Shown: one piece after another, positions 20,485 through 31,344 of the stretch | Layout: every line of letters starts with the position of its first letter | Position numbering within the stretch: position 1 is the stretch's first letter | Source: Rutpela maculata | Taxonomy: Eukaryota; Arthropoda; Insecta; Coleoptera; Cerambycidae | Direction of reading: 5' to 3' | Assembly: GCA_936432065.2 (NCBI GenBank) | Contig: OW386293.2 | Location: 19,108,234 to 19,172,233, forward strand | Length of the DNA: 64,000 bases | Made by a program: the position numbers and the translations under genes | The notes under the pieces: model-generated | Databases searched by the model: none | The model's input: only the letters and a program-made list of their open reading frames with translations | What the model was told of the DNA's origin: nothing

Positions 20485-21324
20485 GGGTTTTATTACACTA
20501 GGCCGCCAGGTGGCGCAACCGGCTGCGACACCGGTGACGCTGTTCGTCATTGGGCATTGCTTGTTATGGAGGCAATAAGATTAGGGCAGCCGGTGGCGTC
20601 GCCACAAACTGGCGACTGACGGACTGCCGTGCCCCGCGACCACGTTGGCAGCTACGGGTGGCGGAGAGTCGTGGCGGGGCACTGTATCATACCGAGCCTA
20701 TTACACTGGGCGGCCAAGCGGCGCAGCCAGTTCCGCCACCACTCAGTTTGGCCATCATATGGTCCGTCTGTGAGTGATGAGAGAACATGTCGGACAACAA
20801 GTATACATATATGTTCCTCCTTGTACTTTTAATGGAAAGGAGAAGGCGAAGATGCATGTACACCTTATGTTATCGTTAAGGGAATCTATTGTACTATACT
20901 CTTTTTGATGAACTGTGTTCTGACGACAAGTCTTTTAATTACTTAAGAATGTCTAAACCGTCTTTCTTTGAATTGCTGTCGTTAATAAAGGTTGATATTA
21001 CTTCTGGCACTCTTTCAGGGCTTCTTCCTGGTTCTTGCTTTTCCCTTTTTTTGTCTTGTCTACACTTTCACTTCCACTCCTTTCCGCAGTGACAATTTGC
21101 AGTTCACTAGACATACTGAAGTACACAATTCGCGTAAATAAAACAGTGTGCAGAGTGCGAGGAAAACAGAAAAAACAGACTGCTCGCTGGGAGCTAACCG
21201 GAACTAGCGTAGGACCGAACAACGAGTTGTTGGCTGCGCCACCAGTTGCCCGGCACGAGTCGCCAACTGAGCCACCGGTGTCGCAGCCGGCTGCGCCGCC
21301 TGGAGGCCTAGTGTAATAAAGCCC
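20485..21324 (+). mobile_element. Harbinger/PIF-like non-autonomous element
   Basis: The ends GGGTTTTATTACACTAGGCC (left) and, in reverse, GGGCTTTATTACACTAGGCC (right) are flanked by TTA (20482-20484) and TAA (21325-21327). Harbinger elements typically duplicate a 3-bp TWA site, so the imperfect match is compatible but not exact. The subterminal parts are GC-rich (CCGGCTGCGACACCGGTG on both sides), and a second end-like motif occurs at about 20700. The element lies 10 bp from 18984-20474. Confidence 0.6.
20889..21000 (+). pseudogene. Harbinger-type transposase N-terminal fragment
   Basis: About 37 residues, YTLFDELCSDDKSFNYLRMS then KPSFFELLSLIK, match the conserved N-terminal region before the DDE domain of HARBI1-like proteins (family pattern: L..EL...D...F..Y.RM....F..LL). 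The frame then leaves the family and stops by 21092; the catalytic domain is absent. Found inside inverted ends of Harbinger type, it supports that class. It is a relic retained in an internally deleted element. Known role: nuclease of Harbinger elements, working with a Myb-like partner. Confidence 0.6.
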
Positions 21325-21329
21325 TAACA

Positions 21330-22080
21330 TTTCAATGTACGAAGACAGTTGAACAAGAACACACAAAAAATATCGACAGTGTGGTATATATTTAAACTCT
21401 TTTCCCAATTTATCTTTGAGATATAATTATGTATACCATTTTAATCGCAGTTTTTAAAATCATAGACTAGTTCATCCTAATTTAAACTTTGACAAGACCA
21501 TCACACTGAATACTTATCTTTATTGCTGGGTGATATATATAACAATTAAGTAGAATATCACTAAGACATGTAGAGAAAATTTGAAATTGTAGAAGAAACT
21601 AGATCTAACAAAACATTATTAGCATTAAAGTATCGTGATAAGTAGCACTATTTAATCTAAACACAAGTAAATGCACATCTGCTTCGTTGGGCAAATGTAA
21701 TCAATTATGATACGGTCAAACGGTTGGCTGTTTGAATATTCAATCTCCATTAGTTAGCAAATCAGGCAAACTGGCTTGTGGAAAATCGGACTCTAATTAG
21801 ACTTAATTAATCCGTATACTTTAATCACTTACGTCTAGACAGCTTATTGTCGCTAACGAGGGTAATTAGGGAGTCAAAAATGTAAATTGCTTGACTTAAT
21901 AATGCTAGAAGTGTGAAAACGTGGTTACTGTTGTTGTTCAAGAATTTCAATGTTTGAATCTTGAAAATATTTCAATTAACTAAACTTAAAAGTTTAGTAA
22001 ATGGAAATAAGGTTAAAATAACCAAGGAATATCCACAACTGGAACTAAATTTCATATTTTTTTGCTAAGGTATCTAAGAG
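21330..22080. other. No recognisable gene
   Basis: AT-rich intergenic-type sequence without long open frames or recognised terminal repeats. Confidence 0.5.
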
Positions 22081-22082
22081 TT

Positions 22083-22309
22083 AAACTTGCTGTAAAAAGT
22101 ATTCTCCAAATAGTATTAATAATGGAGATTTTGAACTTTTCGCGGTTAACATGGAGTTAGCTACCACCTCAACAGAAAACATTTCAGATTTAGAAAAATA
22201 TACAATACAAAACAATATATTTGTTGAAAAATTAAGCAATATAACTACAGACTTTTCCAAAGGGACATGTATCAACAATGTTGCTTTTGGACACATCCCT
22301 AGTACATAA
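22083..22309 (+). other. Open reading segment, unidentified
   Basis: A plus-strand frame is open for about 75 codons to a TAA (22307-22309). It contains NNGDFELFAVNMELATTST, then ISDLEKYTIQNNIFVEK, then DFSKGTCINNVAF. The last part vaguely recalls the end of a LINE endonuclease domain (pattern CIDN), but the match is weak. It could be part of an old retroelement or a chance frame. Confidence 0.2.
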
Positions 22310-22619
22310 ATATAAAATGTATTTTTTCTTCAAACGTCAGAAAAACATGATATTTCTTAACTCATTTCACGGCATTAAAGTTTGACTTTTTAGACGGCTA
22401 TGCGTTGCCATTAATAACGGAGGTAAAAGTACTTTTCCTGACGCTGGCGCTGTGAGCGACAGAAAAAGTAATATCCATAGCAACGCTTATTTTAAGATAG
22501 AGAGATAGATATTTCTGTGACTTATTTACATTAGTATAGATGTTGTCATCGTGTTCATTCTATAAACAAGATAACATATGAATATGGACAAATATAATTT
22601 AAATTACCTAACTTTAATT

Positions 22620-23462
22620 AATGTAATGCATTAAAATTTCAAATAAAAACATTACAAAAAAAGACATTACAACACATTTCAAGCAAAGATATATAAAAAC
22701 AAAAAGAAGCAACTACAGTAATTTAGAGTTCCAAAAACTCTTCCACAGAATAAAAGCAACTATCGAACAGAAACGTTCTTAGTTTTTGTTTGAAGTTTTT
22801 TATTGGCATGCAATTTTTTTTATCTGAGGGCAATTTATTGAATAAATAACTACTTGCACATAATGGAGACTTCTTATATAAAGAAAGGTTATATCTACTT
22901 ATACTTTCTCGTCTTTGTTGCGAGTTTGATGACAATGATTGTAAGTTTTTAATTTATCTTTATTTATATATATGTAAATTAACAACTTATAGAGATATAT
23001 AGATGGTAGAGTCAATATATTCTCTCTTTTAAAAGTATCTCTACATGATTCTATATAACCTAAATTAAATAGTAATCTTATGATTCTTTTTGGCATTATA
23101 AATACTCTTTGCGTGTCTGTATTGTTTCCATAGGAAATTATGTTATAGGAGATTTGAGAGAATACTAGGGCATAATAAATATTTAATAGCGATTTTTTGT
23201 CCAAAAGATATTTTAAATTTGTGATAGCGAAACAGGATTGTCCCAATTTTTTACATAAATGTTTCACTTGACTTGTAAAGCTGGGATTCGCATCAATTAT
23301 AGTTCCCAGAAACTTTATTTCTGGTTGAAGTGATACAGAATGGCTATGTAAATTTATGTTAAAATTATACTCCGTTCTTATTTGTTTTGTAGTAAAATGG
23401 ATGCAAACTCTTTTACCATAATTTACTATAAGCCTATTTCTAAAGCACCAATCATATCAGCT
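22620..23462 (-). mobile_element. 5'-truncated CR1-like LINE
   Basis: A minus-strand element containing the C-terminal end of a reverse-transcriptase ORF (22723-23462) and a 3' UTR ending in TTTTTGTAATGTTTTT-like sequence near 22620. The 5' end is truncated, as usual for LINEs copied by target-primed reverse transcription. No clear target duplication was found. Confidence 0.7.
22723..23462 (-). pseudogene. Non-LTR reverse transcriptase, C-terminal fragment
   Basis: Reading from 23462 down, the frames give RNRLIVNYGKRVC, then EIKFLGTIIDANPSFTSQVK (the post-polymerase motif KFLG...D), then HLCKKLGQSCFAITNLKYLL and SQISYNIISYGNN (the usual Y...I..WG.. motif). They end NFKQKLRTFLFDSCFYSVEEF, the C-terminal signature also present in 34041-35207. 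The catalytic YADD part is missing, and a frameshift near 22900 separates the last part. Known family function: reverse transcription of its own RNA at nicked target DNA. Confidence 0.75.
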
Positions 23463-23577
23463 TTTGTCTACCACCCCTTAAATGCCCTAAAAAAGAAAAA
23501 AAGGGTCCTGTTCTAAGGTCCTGATATAACTTTTATGAACTATTTTGACGCATTGAAGCCAGTTTTGGGCAAAAATA

Positions 23578-24537
23578 GTAGATTGTAATACAAGTGTGGC
23601 AAGGGCTTCATTGCAAAACGATGTATGAAAGTAGGAACACGAGCGCAGCGAGTGTTCCTATCATACGAGTTTTGCAGTGAAGCTTGCCACACGTGTGTTA
23701 CATACTATTTTTTCTACGATTGTCAAGTTATTTCCCTTTTTGAAAGTCTTTCCAAAATTTTGAATTTGCTGCCTGTCAGATTTTATTTAAAGTGACATTT
23801 TCGCAGTCATTCTGAAGTTAGAAAATTTGAGTTTGTAATTGCAATTCATGTGTAATTAATGTACATTTATAGAATTTAATTGTTATTACCAGTAAGGAAT
23901 ATAAAATTCTTTAAGGTAAACACACTATTTGATTCCGGTGTGTGAAGATGTAATCAAGGCGTGTGGCAAATTCTTTGCCGCACGGCGTGCGGCAAAGTGA
24001 TATTTTCTGGAGTCATTTTGAAGTTAGAAAATTTGACTTTCAGCACAATCGTAGAAAATAGTAGATTGTACTACAAGTGTGGCAAGGGCTTCATTGCAAA
24101 ACGATGTATGAAAGTAGGAACACGAGCGCAGCGAGTGTTCCTATCATTCGAGTTTTGCAATGAAGCTTGCCACATGTGTGTTACATACTATTTTTTCTAC
24201 GGTTGTGAAGTTATTTCCCTTTTTTAAAGTCTTTTCAAAATTTTAAATTTGCTGCCTGTCAGATTTTATTTAAAGTCACGTCTTCCGCAGTCATACTGAA
24301 GTTAGAAAATTTGACTTTGTAATTGCAATTCATGTGTAATTAATGTACATTTATAGAATTTAATTGTTATTACCAGTAAGAAATATAAAATTCTTTACGG
24401 TAAACGCAGTATTTTATTGCGGTGTGTGAAGATGTAATCAAGGCGTGTGGCAAATTCTTTGCCGAACGCGTGCGGCAAAGTGATATTTTCTGGAGTCACC
24501 TTGAAGTTAAAAAATTTGACTTTCAGCACAATCGTAG
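23578..24537. repeat. Tandem duplication of a 483-bp unit containing a CpG-rich hairpin
   Basis: Unit 1 starts GTAGATTGTAATACAAGTG at 23578 and unit 2 GTAGATTGTACTACAAGTG at 24061; the two are nearly identical across their length. Each has a hairpin: arms GTGTGGCAAG..TTCATTGCAAAAC and GTTTTGCA.TGAAGCTTGCCACA around the core AACACGAGCGCAGCGAGTGTT. A second GC-rich hairpin, GTGTGGCAAATTCTTTGCCGCA, ends each unit. No coding sequence. Confidence 0.85.
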
Positions 24538-25875
24538 AAAAAAGCCTTTTATCTCCTAAGAAGCAATGGACATTGGACAGTTTCGAATCAAGACTTTTCA
24601 TTCCACTTGTTGTCACATTTAAATCGAATTAAAGCCTTAAAATTGCTGCAGGAGAACGGTTCCATTCCGGAAAGTTTTGGAATAAGCCAAAAATTAGTTT
24701 ACCCTCTACAGAATTTCATCAGGAATCCGAAAAAAATAGTGTTGACCACTCAAAATGGCGGCTTTAACGGTTATTTAACTTTTTGCAAACAAAATGAATT
24801 CTGCAACTTACTTGTTTGCTTATATCTTCGCTTCTAAAGGTCGTAGAAAAACGTGCGACCCGTCAATTTATTCTCCATGGATTCCCTTATAAGGTAGGTA
24901 TATGCAAAGAACAAATTTTTGATTGTTAATAACATTTTATGACAAGAAACTGAAAAAATTGAAATTCACGATTGTCGAACTTTGAAGTACTGTAGAAACA
25001 AATATAAAATCTGCATGTTAACGATATTATGAGAAATGGTACATATTTTTACCCTTAATGAAATGCACTTTGTCCCGTTGCAAAATACTAATTATTTTTT
25101 TTGCAATTAATTTATAAAAAAAAATTCAAACTGTTATACTAAAAGATCATATATAAATTTTACAGTTCTGTTTCGGTAAAAACATTGTATTTGACGTACA
25201 TTTACATAATCAAAAATAATATTGCAAAAAAATTTTAATTTGCGAATTTTTTACGCAAAAAATCAATTTTACAACTTACACAAATGTAAATATCTCAGTG
25301 GATTTTGCATAAAATTTATTGCAACTAACGGCATTTTAATTGTCATAAAATAACACGAATTAAAAAAAAAAGAATTGCTCCGATACTTTGGAGCCGAGAT
25401 ATGAAGAATTCACGTTTTTTTGCGATTACGGCGAAATTTGAAAATATTTTTACTTGAAAATTTAACTCAATGTACCTCAGAGGGTGTGTTATCACTTACA
25501 AAAAGTGAGAAAATTGCATCCTTGGCGCTCGCGCTCACGCTAAACGCCAGATCCCCCTCCCCCTTTACTGATATTGGCGTACTTGAACAGTTTTACCGCG
25601 GCGGCAGCTTTATTTCTCTTTTTCTCGGCTTCAGGAGTGGTTAAATGAACGGTTTTTTTTTTGTTTAATTCAACTTATTTATATCTCAGCTTTCCGATTA
25701 TTCGATTATTTTTCAATAATTCAATTACGTTGCTTCATAAAATAAATATGTAAAGATTGCATACAATTTATTTGATAAGACATTGATGAGTGAATAGTTC
25801 TTACTCTTAATGGAGATAAAAAAAGGTATACATTTTGCATTTAAAAATTAATTTATTGAATATACAAAATAAAGT

Positions 25876-26060
25876 TTATTTTTCAGTCCTCGTTTTTTTT
25901 TTAGGTTGATTACCTGTGTCGGACTCGCTGTCCGTTTCGTCTCGCATTTCTGCATACAGACAATCATTGTCATCATCGTCATTATTTATATCAACATTTT
26001 CAATAACTTCCTCATTTTCTTGCATTTCATGTAATTTAAACCGACAGACATCAATATTGA
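25876..26060 (-). pseudogene. Acidic, Lys-tailed C-terminal coding fragment
   Basis: A minus-strand open frame of about 60 codons ends at TAA (25876-25878). It reads LHEMQENEEVIENVDINN, then an Asp run, YAEMRDETDSESDTG and the basic end PKKKTRTEK. An acidic stretch followed by a nuclear-localisation-like PKKK is common at the end of transposases and nuclear proteins. No start or catalytic domain is visible. It lies in the loop of the palindrome and may be all that is left of that element's gene. Confidence 0.35.
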
Positions 26061-26149
26061 TTTAATTTGTTTTAAACAGCGAAATAAACATCTAATTCAT
26101 AACATAACAATACTGCGTGATTGCTTAAATTATAGGATGTTTGTAAAAT

Positions 26150-26760
26150 TGTAAAAAAAACGCTGCCAAGGAATCACTATTTCCACATCCAGATTTTCTA
26201 TCCAAGTCTCTCACAACGAAAAAAAAAAACCAATAAAACGATATGTCACATCGGTAGTGGGGGTGGGGGTGGGAATGGTGGTAGTGGGGGTGGATGAAGT
26301 AAAAAACAAAATTGAGGCCTTTGCTTCTTGTATACACACTAAATCACGATTTTATTTTTATCACTCCCTTTAATAATGGTGGTGGCTAATGCCAACAAAT
26401 TTTTTGGGACCTTAGCTTCTCTTTTTTATACTAAATACCAATTTTATGGGCTCTTACTTGCTTAATTTACCCATTTATCCCCATTTCATCCAACCCTTCA
26501 ACGGAATAAAATCAAAATATAATCTTCCAGATCTCGTTAAAATACATGCATGTAGCAAATTTCAAGTCAATATATTAAAAGGTTCCAGAGTAATCATGCG
26601 CACAAAAAAGTTACAGACGGACCGACAGACAGAGCGACAGACTTTTTTCGCTCAAACTTAAAATCTCGACATATCAAGACATTCTAAGCCTATTTGAACA
26701 ATAAAAATGTTTACAATTTTTTTTTTGGGTTTCTATACTTCCACTGGATGTGGAAATAAT
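26150..26760. repeat. Dispersed repeat with CCACATCCAG motif, copy 2
   Basis: TTTCCACATCCAGATTTTC at the left and CTTCCACTGGATGTGGAAA at the right give inverted ends. The interior shares the AATTTCAAGTCAATAT, GGACCGACAGACAGA and GTGGGGGTGGGGGTGG blocks with 7950-8470, in opposite orientation. No protein motif. Confidence 0.6.
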
Positions 26761-28130
26761 TATAACATGTTTGATTATAAACTACTGAAATTATTTTAAC
26801 TATAATAATAAAATAATAAAGCCGCTGTATTACAGATTCTTTTTGCGGAGCAACGTAATTAAATAATTAAAAAATAATCGAAGAATCGGAAATCTGAGAA
26901 AAAACTAAGTTGTATTAAAAAAAACGTCCATCCAGCCACTCCTGAAGCCGAGAAAAAGAGAAATGAAGCTGTCGTCGCGGTAAAACTGTCCAAGTACGCC
27001 ACTAGCAGTGAGGGGGAGGGGAATCTGGCGTCTAGCGTGAGCGCGAGCACCGAGGATGCAATTATCTCGTTTTTCTTTCCATGGTTCGTCTAGATATATA
27101 GACATGTCACTTTTTGTAAGTGATAACACACACTCTGAGGTATACTCAGTTAAATTTTCAAGTAAAAATATTTTCAAATTTCGCCGTAATCGCAAAAAAC
27201 GTGAATTCTTCATATCTCGGCTCCAAAGCATCGGAGCAAATTTTTTCTTTTTCTTAATTTGTGTTTTTTTATGACAATTAAAATGCCGTTAGTTGCAATA
27301 AATTTTATGCAAAATCCACTGAGATATTTACATTTGTTTAAGTTGCAAAATTAATTTTTTGTGTAAATAAGTCGCAAATTTTTTTTGCAATATTCTTTTT
27401 GATTATGTAAATGTACGTCAAATATAATGCTTTTACCGAAACAGAACTGTTAAATATTAATATAATCTTTTAGTATAACAGTTTGAATTTTTCTTTATAA
27501 ATTAATTGCAAAAACAAATAATTAATATTTTGCAACGGGACAAAGTGCATTTCGTGAGGATAAAAGTATGTACTATTTCTCATAATATCGTTAACATGCA
27601 GATTTTATATTTGTTTCTACAGTACTTCAAATTTCGACGATCGAGAAATTCAATTTCTTCAGTTTCTTGTCATAAAATGTTATTAATAATCAACAATTCG
27701 TTCTTTGCATATACCTACCCCATAGGGTAACCCATGACTAAGAAATTGACGGATCGAACGTTTCTCTACGACCTTTAGAAGCGAAGATATAAGTAAACAA
27801 GTAAGTTTCAAAATTCATTTTGTTTACAAAAAGTTAGATAACCATTAAAGCCGCCATTTTGAGTTGTCAACACTACTTTTTTCGGATTCCTGAGGAAATT
27901 CTGTAGGGGGTAGACTAATTTTTGGCTTGTCCCAAAACTTTCCAAGAAATCGTTATTTTTAATCTAAAATCACCGGACTACTATGGATACTGAATATATC
28001 AAATATATTCTTGAAGCTGTGTATTTAATATACACAGCACACAAACACTTATAATACGCTTTGAAAAAGAAAACAGATTCGGTTTTCGAAACGTCAGCAA
28101 AATACGTTAATTCTATATTTTTGTTCTTAT

Positions 28131-28425
28131 TCATTTGTCAAAAAAATACCTTCTAAGTGCTCTCTTAATGTAAAAGTAAATTTCATGGATATCGTTTAGA
28201 AGAAAATATATGGGGCATAGCACCCCAATAAGAGCCACAGAAAAATTAAGAAAATGCCACAACCAACATTTAGACAATATTTTTATATTTCCAATTGAAA
28301 TTTTTTTAAATATTTTTAATTCATCCTCAGCAATAAAAGGAGTTAAGGTTTTATATTTACATTTTGCTTCAAGTTGTTTTAGTTCCACCCCATCTTGCCC
28401 TTCATCTCGAATAATTAAATATTTT
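28131..28425 (-). other. Open frame, unidentified, with hydrophobic segment
   Basis: A minus-strand frame open for about 95 codons, ending after RALRRYFFDK. It has a charged N-terminal half (RDEGQDGVELKQLEAK, FIAEDELKIFKK) and a hydrophobic stretch (WHFLNFSVALIGVLCPIYF) that could be one membrane segment. I know no matching family. In DNA this AT-rich it may be a chance frame or a relic of the flanking mobile DNA. Confidence 0.18.
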
Positions 28426-28691
28426 TCACCACAAATAAATTAACGATAGTTTATTTAAATTCATAACCATTTAGAGTGGGTTTGAATACCTAACGATTTT
28501 ATCTCGGAGACAGCATTTTCATTTAGAATTTTATTTCCCTGAAAGTTATACGTGTATAAATATACAAGTCAAGAAATATTTTTTCATAAAACATCAAAGG
28601 AAATTTTAATCAGCATATTATTCATCTCTTATTTAAACGTAGAGAATTATTCCGGCAATATTTCAACATTATTTATTTTTCCAGTTATGTA

Positions 28692-28878
28692 AGGGGATTA
28701 ATTTGTGAATCTTTTTACGGTTCACCACAAAAGAAGGCATTTGTATCCTGTCCTCAGTAATATCGCTAAGAGATTTTCTTTTGAGGTTCTTTTTGGTTTC
28801 TTTCCGTTTATAAATCTTTTTATTAAGCGTAGTGTTTTCTTCGGCAATTCCAGCCTTTAAAACTATTTAGGAGGGATT
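28692..28878 (-). other. Basic open frame, possible exon, unidentified
   Basis: A minus-strand frame of about 60 codons reads GIAEENTTLNKKIYKRKETK, then KNLKRKSLSDITEDRIQMP, and ends IPLHNWKNK before TAA. It is very Lys/Arg rich. A TAG just upstream could serve as an acceptor AG. It lies immediately outside the 13.1-kb mariner-like element. No family recognised. Confidence 0.22.
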
Positions 28879-29470
28879 GGGATACATTCGCATATATATT
28901 GGTTCACTGGCCTACATTTTTATGTAGTTATACCATTCCATCGACGCCGACGTCGATATAACAATATTGCTTGTTTGCCGAAATTTATCATGCATTGTAT
29001 TTAGGTTTTAAAGTGGTAATGTATCAAAATATAATGTGTACAGGGTGGACCAAATCTAAAACTATGGCAGATAGGCAAAAACCAATATAGGTGTCCTGAG
29101 CTCGATTTTCGAGAAACAAACACTGGCATGAACCACGATCTACTACCGAGCTACAGAGCGTTTTTGAAAAATTGGCATTTCTATATCTCAATTACCAAGT
29201 GTTGAATCGAAAATCGAGTAACATATTCTTAAGACACTTTTTTGAATAGAATCCGTTGCTGATAAGAAGAAAATTATGCATGCCTCGGTTTTCGAGATAC
29301 AGACATAACTTCCGAGCTTTATTTTAATAGGTAAGATATAGACAGCAAAACTTAGGGCCAAAAGTGCCGCCTAAACAATATTTTTAGGTATCCAGAAAAG
29401 AGATAGCCAGACATAAAAATATTCAAAAGGCTACAACTCGGTGGTACAGTGCTTAAGGTGTTAGGCTTGC

Positions 29471-29967
29471 CCAAACCGCCACCCGAAAAATCCGCTACCA
29501 CTTAAATAAACTAACAGCCTATTACGAGAAATGGAAAATCGAAATAAATCCTAACAAAACGGAATCAATTACTTTTAATAGGAAACTCACAAACATAAAA
29601 ACAATTACTAGGCTAAAAATCGGTGGGCAGGAAGTTGCTGAGCACAACACAATAAAATTTTTGGGAGTCTCTTTAGACAAAAGACTGTGCTTTGGGCCAG
29701 CTGGGCAGGACACAAGTTACACAGAACAAGATACTCCGTCTGCTGACCAACTCACCTAGATATACGACGATTGAGGAGCTCCATAGGATTACGTCAATGC
29801 CTATGGTTATCGACCACGTCAGAGAGGTCTCCCAGAAATTTTTCATGCATAAAATCGATGTTTCGGAACTTACCTGGAGTATTGCCGACCTGAGAAGTTA
29901 CGACAATCCATCCCATACACATAAACTTCTACACCAATTGGAGATATATAACCTCAGGAGGCAATAG
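29471..29967 (+). pseudogene. Jockey-type reverse transcriptase, C-terminal fragment
   Basis: The first frame gives LNKLTAYYEKWKIEINPNKT, then EVAEHNTIKFLGVSLDKRL, the segment after the YADD site of Jockey-type reverse transcriptases. After an internal deletion at about 29690 (the stretch usually ending in YG...W is missing), the next frame has TQNKILRLLTNSPRYTTIEE and LHRITSMPMVIDHVREVS, the conserved C-terminal zone. It stops at 29967. No catalytic residues remain. Known family role: copies LINE RNA into DNA at a nicked site. Confidence 0.85.
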
Positions 29968-30656
29968 TCCGGGGATACCCCACAAAAAATCCTTTCCCAG
30001 CATCTTCCTAACCCCGCAATACACCCCCTTTGAGGAATCCTGTATTAGGATAACATAAAATTAAAAGTTTCTCGAATCAAGCCATATCCTCTTAAGTCGT
30101 ATCTCAATAAAGATATGAATTTTGCCATAAAAACCTATCAGTTTGGGCATGTTCATTACTTCAACAGTTGAGGCCTTCAGGTGGCACCAGACATGTTGCT
30201 ATCTCTTTATCACTTGTGTTGTAAGAAAGAGAAGCATATTGTGGTGAAACTTAACTGTTGAAATAAAGAATACGCCTTTTGCTATAAAAACTCTATTTTA
30301 CACTTTGACGACAAGCAATTAATTCAAGCAGGTTTTTTTTAGGTCTTTCTTTTCCTGCGTTGTAGACATACATCTTGAATCTTATATTTTCCTATTACCT
30401 TAAGCTACGGCATGACTAAATAAATGCATATTAACTTATGAAAATATGCATATTGCATTTAAATAATAAAGAATTATGAGAGCAATATCTCCCGGCTACC
30501 ACCTGCCATTGTTTGGGCGCATCACGCCGACGCGGGTTTGTTACACCTGTTCAAAAAACATAATGATTTATTTTCATACTATTTGAGATAATGCCATTAT
30601 ATATAATTCTTCAAATGACATGTACATATAAAGTTCAATAAAGAAATGTAATGTAA
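29471..30656 (+). mobile_element. 5'-truncated Jockey-type LINE with 12-bp target duplication
   Basis: Inserted in the composite repeat with a perfect duplication TGTTAGGCTTGC at 29459-29470 and 30657-30668. It ends in AATAAAGAAATGTAATGTAAT, a short-repeat 3' tail typical of Jockey/CR1 LINEs. It encodes only the C-terminal part of a reverse transcriptase (29471-29967), followed by a ~690-bp 3' UTR. Truncation plus duplication indicates target-primed reverse transcription. Confidence 0.9.
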
Positions 30657-31344
30657 TGTTAGGCTTGCGATCACGGGGTCCCGGGTTCGAATCCTGGCTA
30701 GGATAAGGATGTGTAATGACGTTTTTCACGTGTTACCGAGACGGTAGCAGTGGGCTACCTGACTGCGGTTGTGTGAGAGACAACACGGCCTAGTCGCTCT
30801 CCTCTCCTGAGTTCGAGTCTCAGCTGCGGCAGATGGCAATGTCGCAGGGAATGGGTATTGTGATGTTATCTGTGTGTGTGTACGTCCTGGTTGGGTAGTA
30901 GAATAACCATCGGCAAAACTCCGCCAGGTTGGGGCGAGCGTAGAGGCGACTTCAATGTAAATATCAGTCGATATTCCGTTAAAGCAATGTCGAGCGCAGT
31001 TAGTACTTGGATGGGTGACCCCCACCTATCTTGGGAAATATAGCATTCTCGTCCCACCTTTTAGAGGCTTGTATATCAGTGTATTCGCGGAAGTTACGTA
31101 ATTTCAGACGAGGATTACGTAGTAGATATACCATCCTTCGGAGGGAATGTAAAGCAGGCGGTCCCTTGTCTATTAAATGTTAGGCAAGTAAAAGATTCCT
31201 ACTCTTCTTAAGGGAAGAGGTTCGGCAAAATTTCCAGGTTGGGGGTAGCTCGTCTCCTGGCGTCTGTGATAGGCCCTGTTAGCGGAAATAGGCCGACGTT
31301 AAATAGTTAAAAAAAAAACTCCGCCAGGACATTAAAAAAAAAAT

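Larger units (their letters stand above)
24655..27955. mobile_element. 3.3-kb fold-back with ~1-kb arms
   Basis: The left arm (24655-25650) and right arm (26920-27955) are inverted copies over about 1 kb. Shared blocks include CAAAATGGCGGCTTTAA, AAAGTGCATTTC, CTGCATGTTAACGATATTATG and the GC-richer CTCACTGCTAGTGGC/CCCCTTTACTGATATTGGCG part. The outer ends lie near AAAGTTTTGG / CCAAAACTTT. The loop (25650-26920) holds an acidic ORF fragment and a copy of the CCACATCCAG repeat. No clear target duplication was found and the superfamily is unknown. Confidence 0.7.
29432..31312 (+). repeat. Composite Pol III-type repeat: tRNA-like head plus 5S-rRNA-like core (split by a LINE)
   Basis: The repeat is 29432-29470 joined to 30669-31312 (about 680 bp). 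The head has an A-box-like GGTACAGTGCTTAAGG and, after the LINE, an exact B-box GGTTCGAATCC. Further on, about 30965-31030 reads CGATATTCCGTTAAAGCAATG, then TCGAGCGCAGTTAGTACTT and GGATGGGTGACC, tracking 5S rRNA from its A-box to box C. It also contains GGCGAGCGTAGAGGCG and the tail shared with 1289-1473. Known: SINEs can have tRNA or 5S heads; having both parts is inferred here from three copies. It is unusually long for a SINE, so another class is possible. Confidence 0.7.

Noticed and set aside
20550..20832. GC-rich open frames
   Set aside because: They lie in the palindromic subterminal part of the Harbinger-like element, are open on both strands and show no protein motif.
30960..31030. 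A 5S rRNA gene
   Set aside because: The similarity covers only the middle of 5S, lacks both ends of the molecule and recurs in a dispersed repeat (3915-4190), so it is a 5S-derived segment of a mobile repeat.
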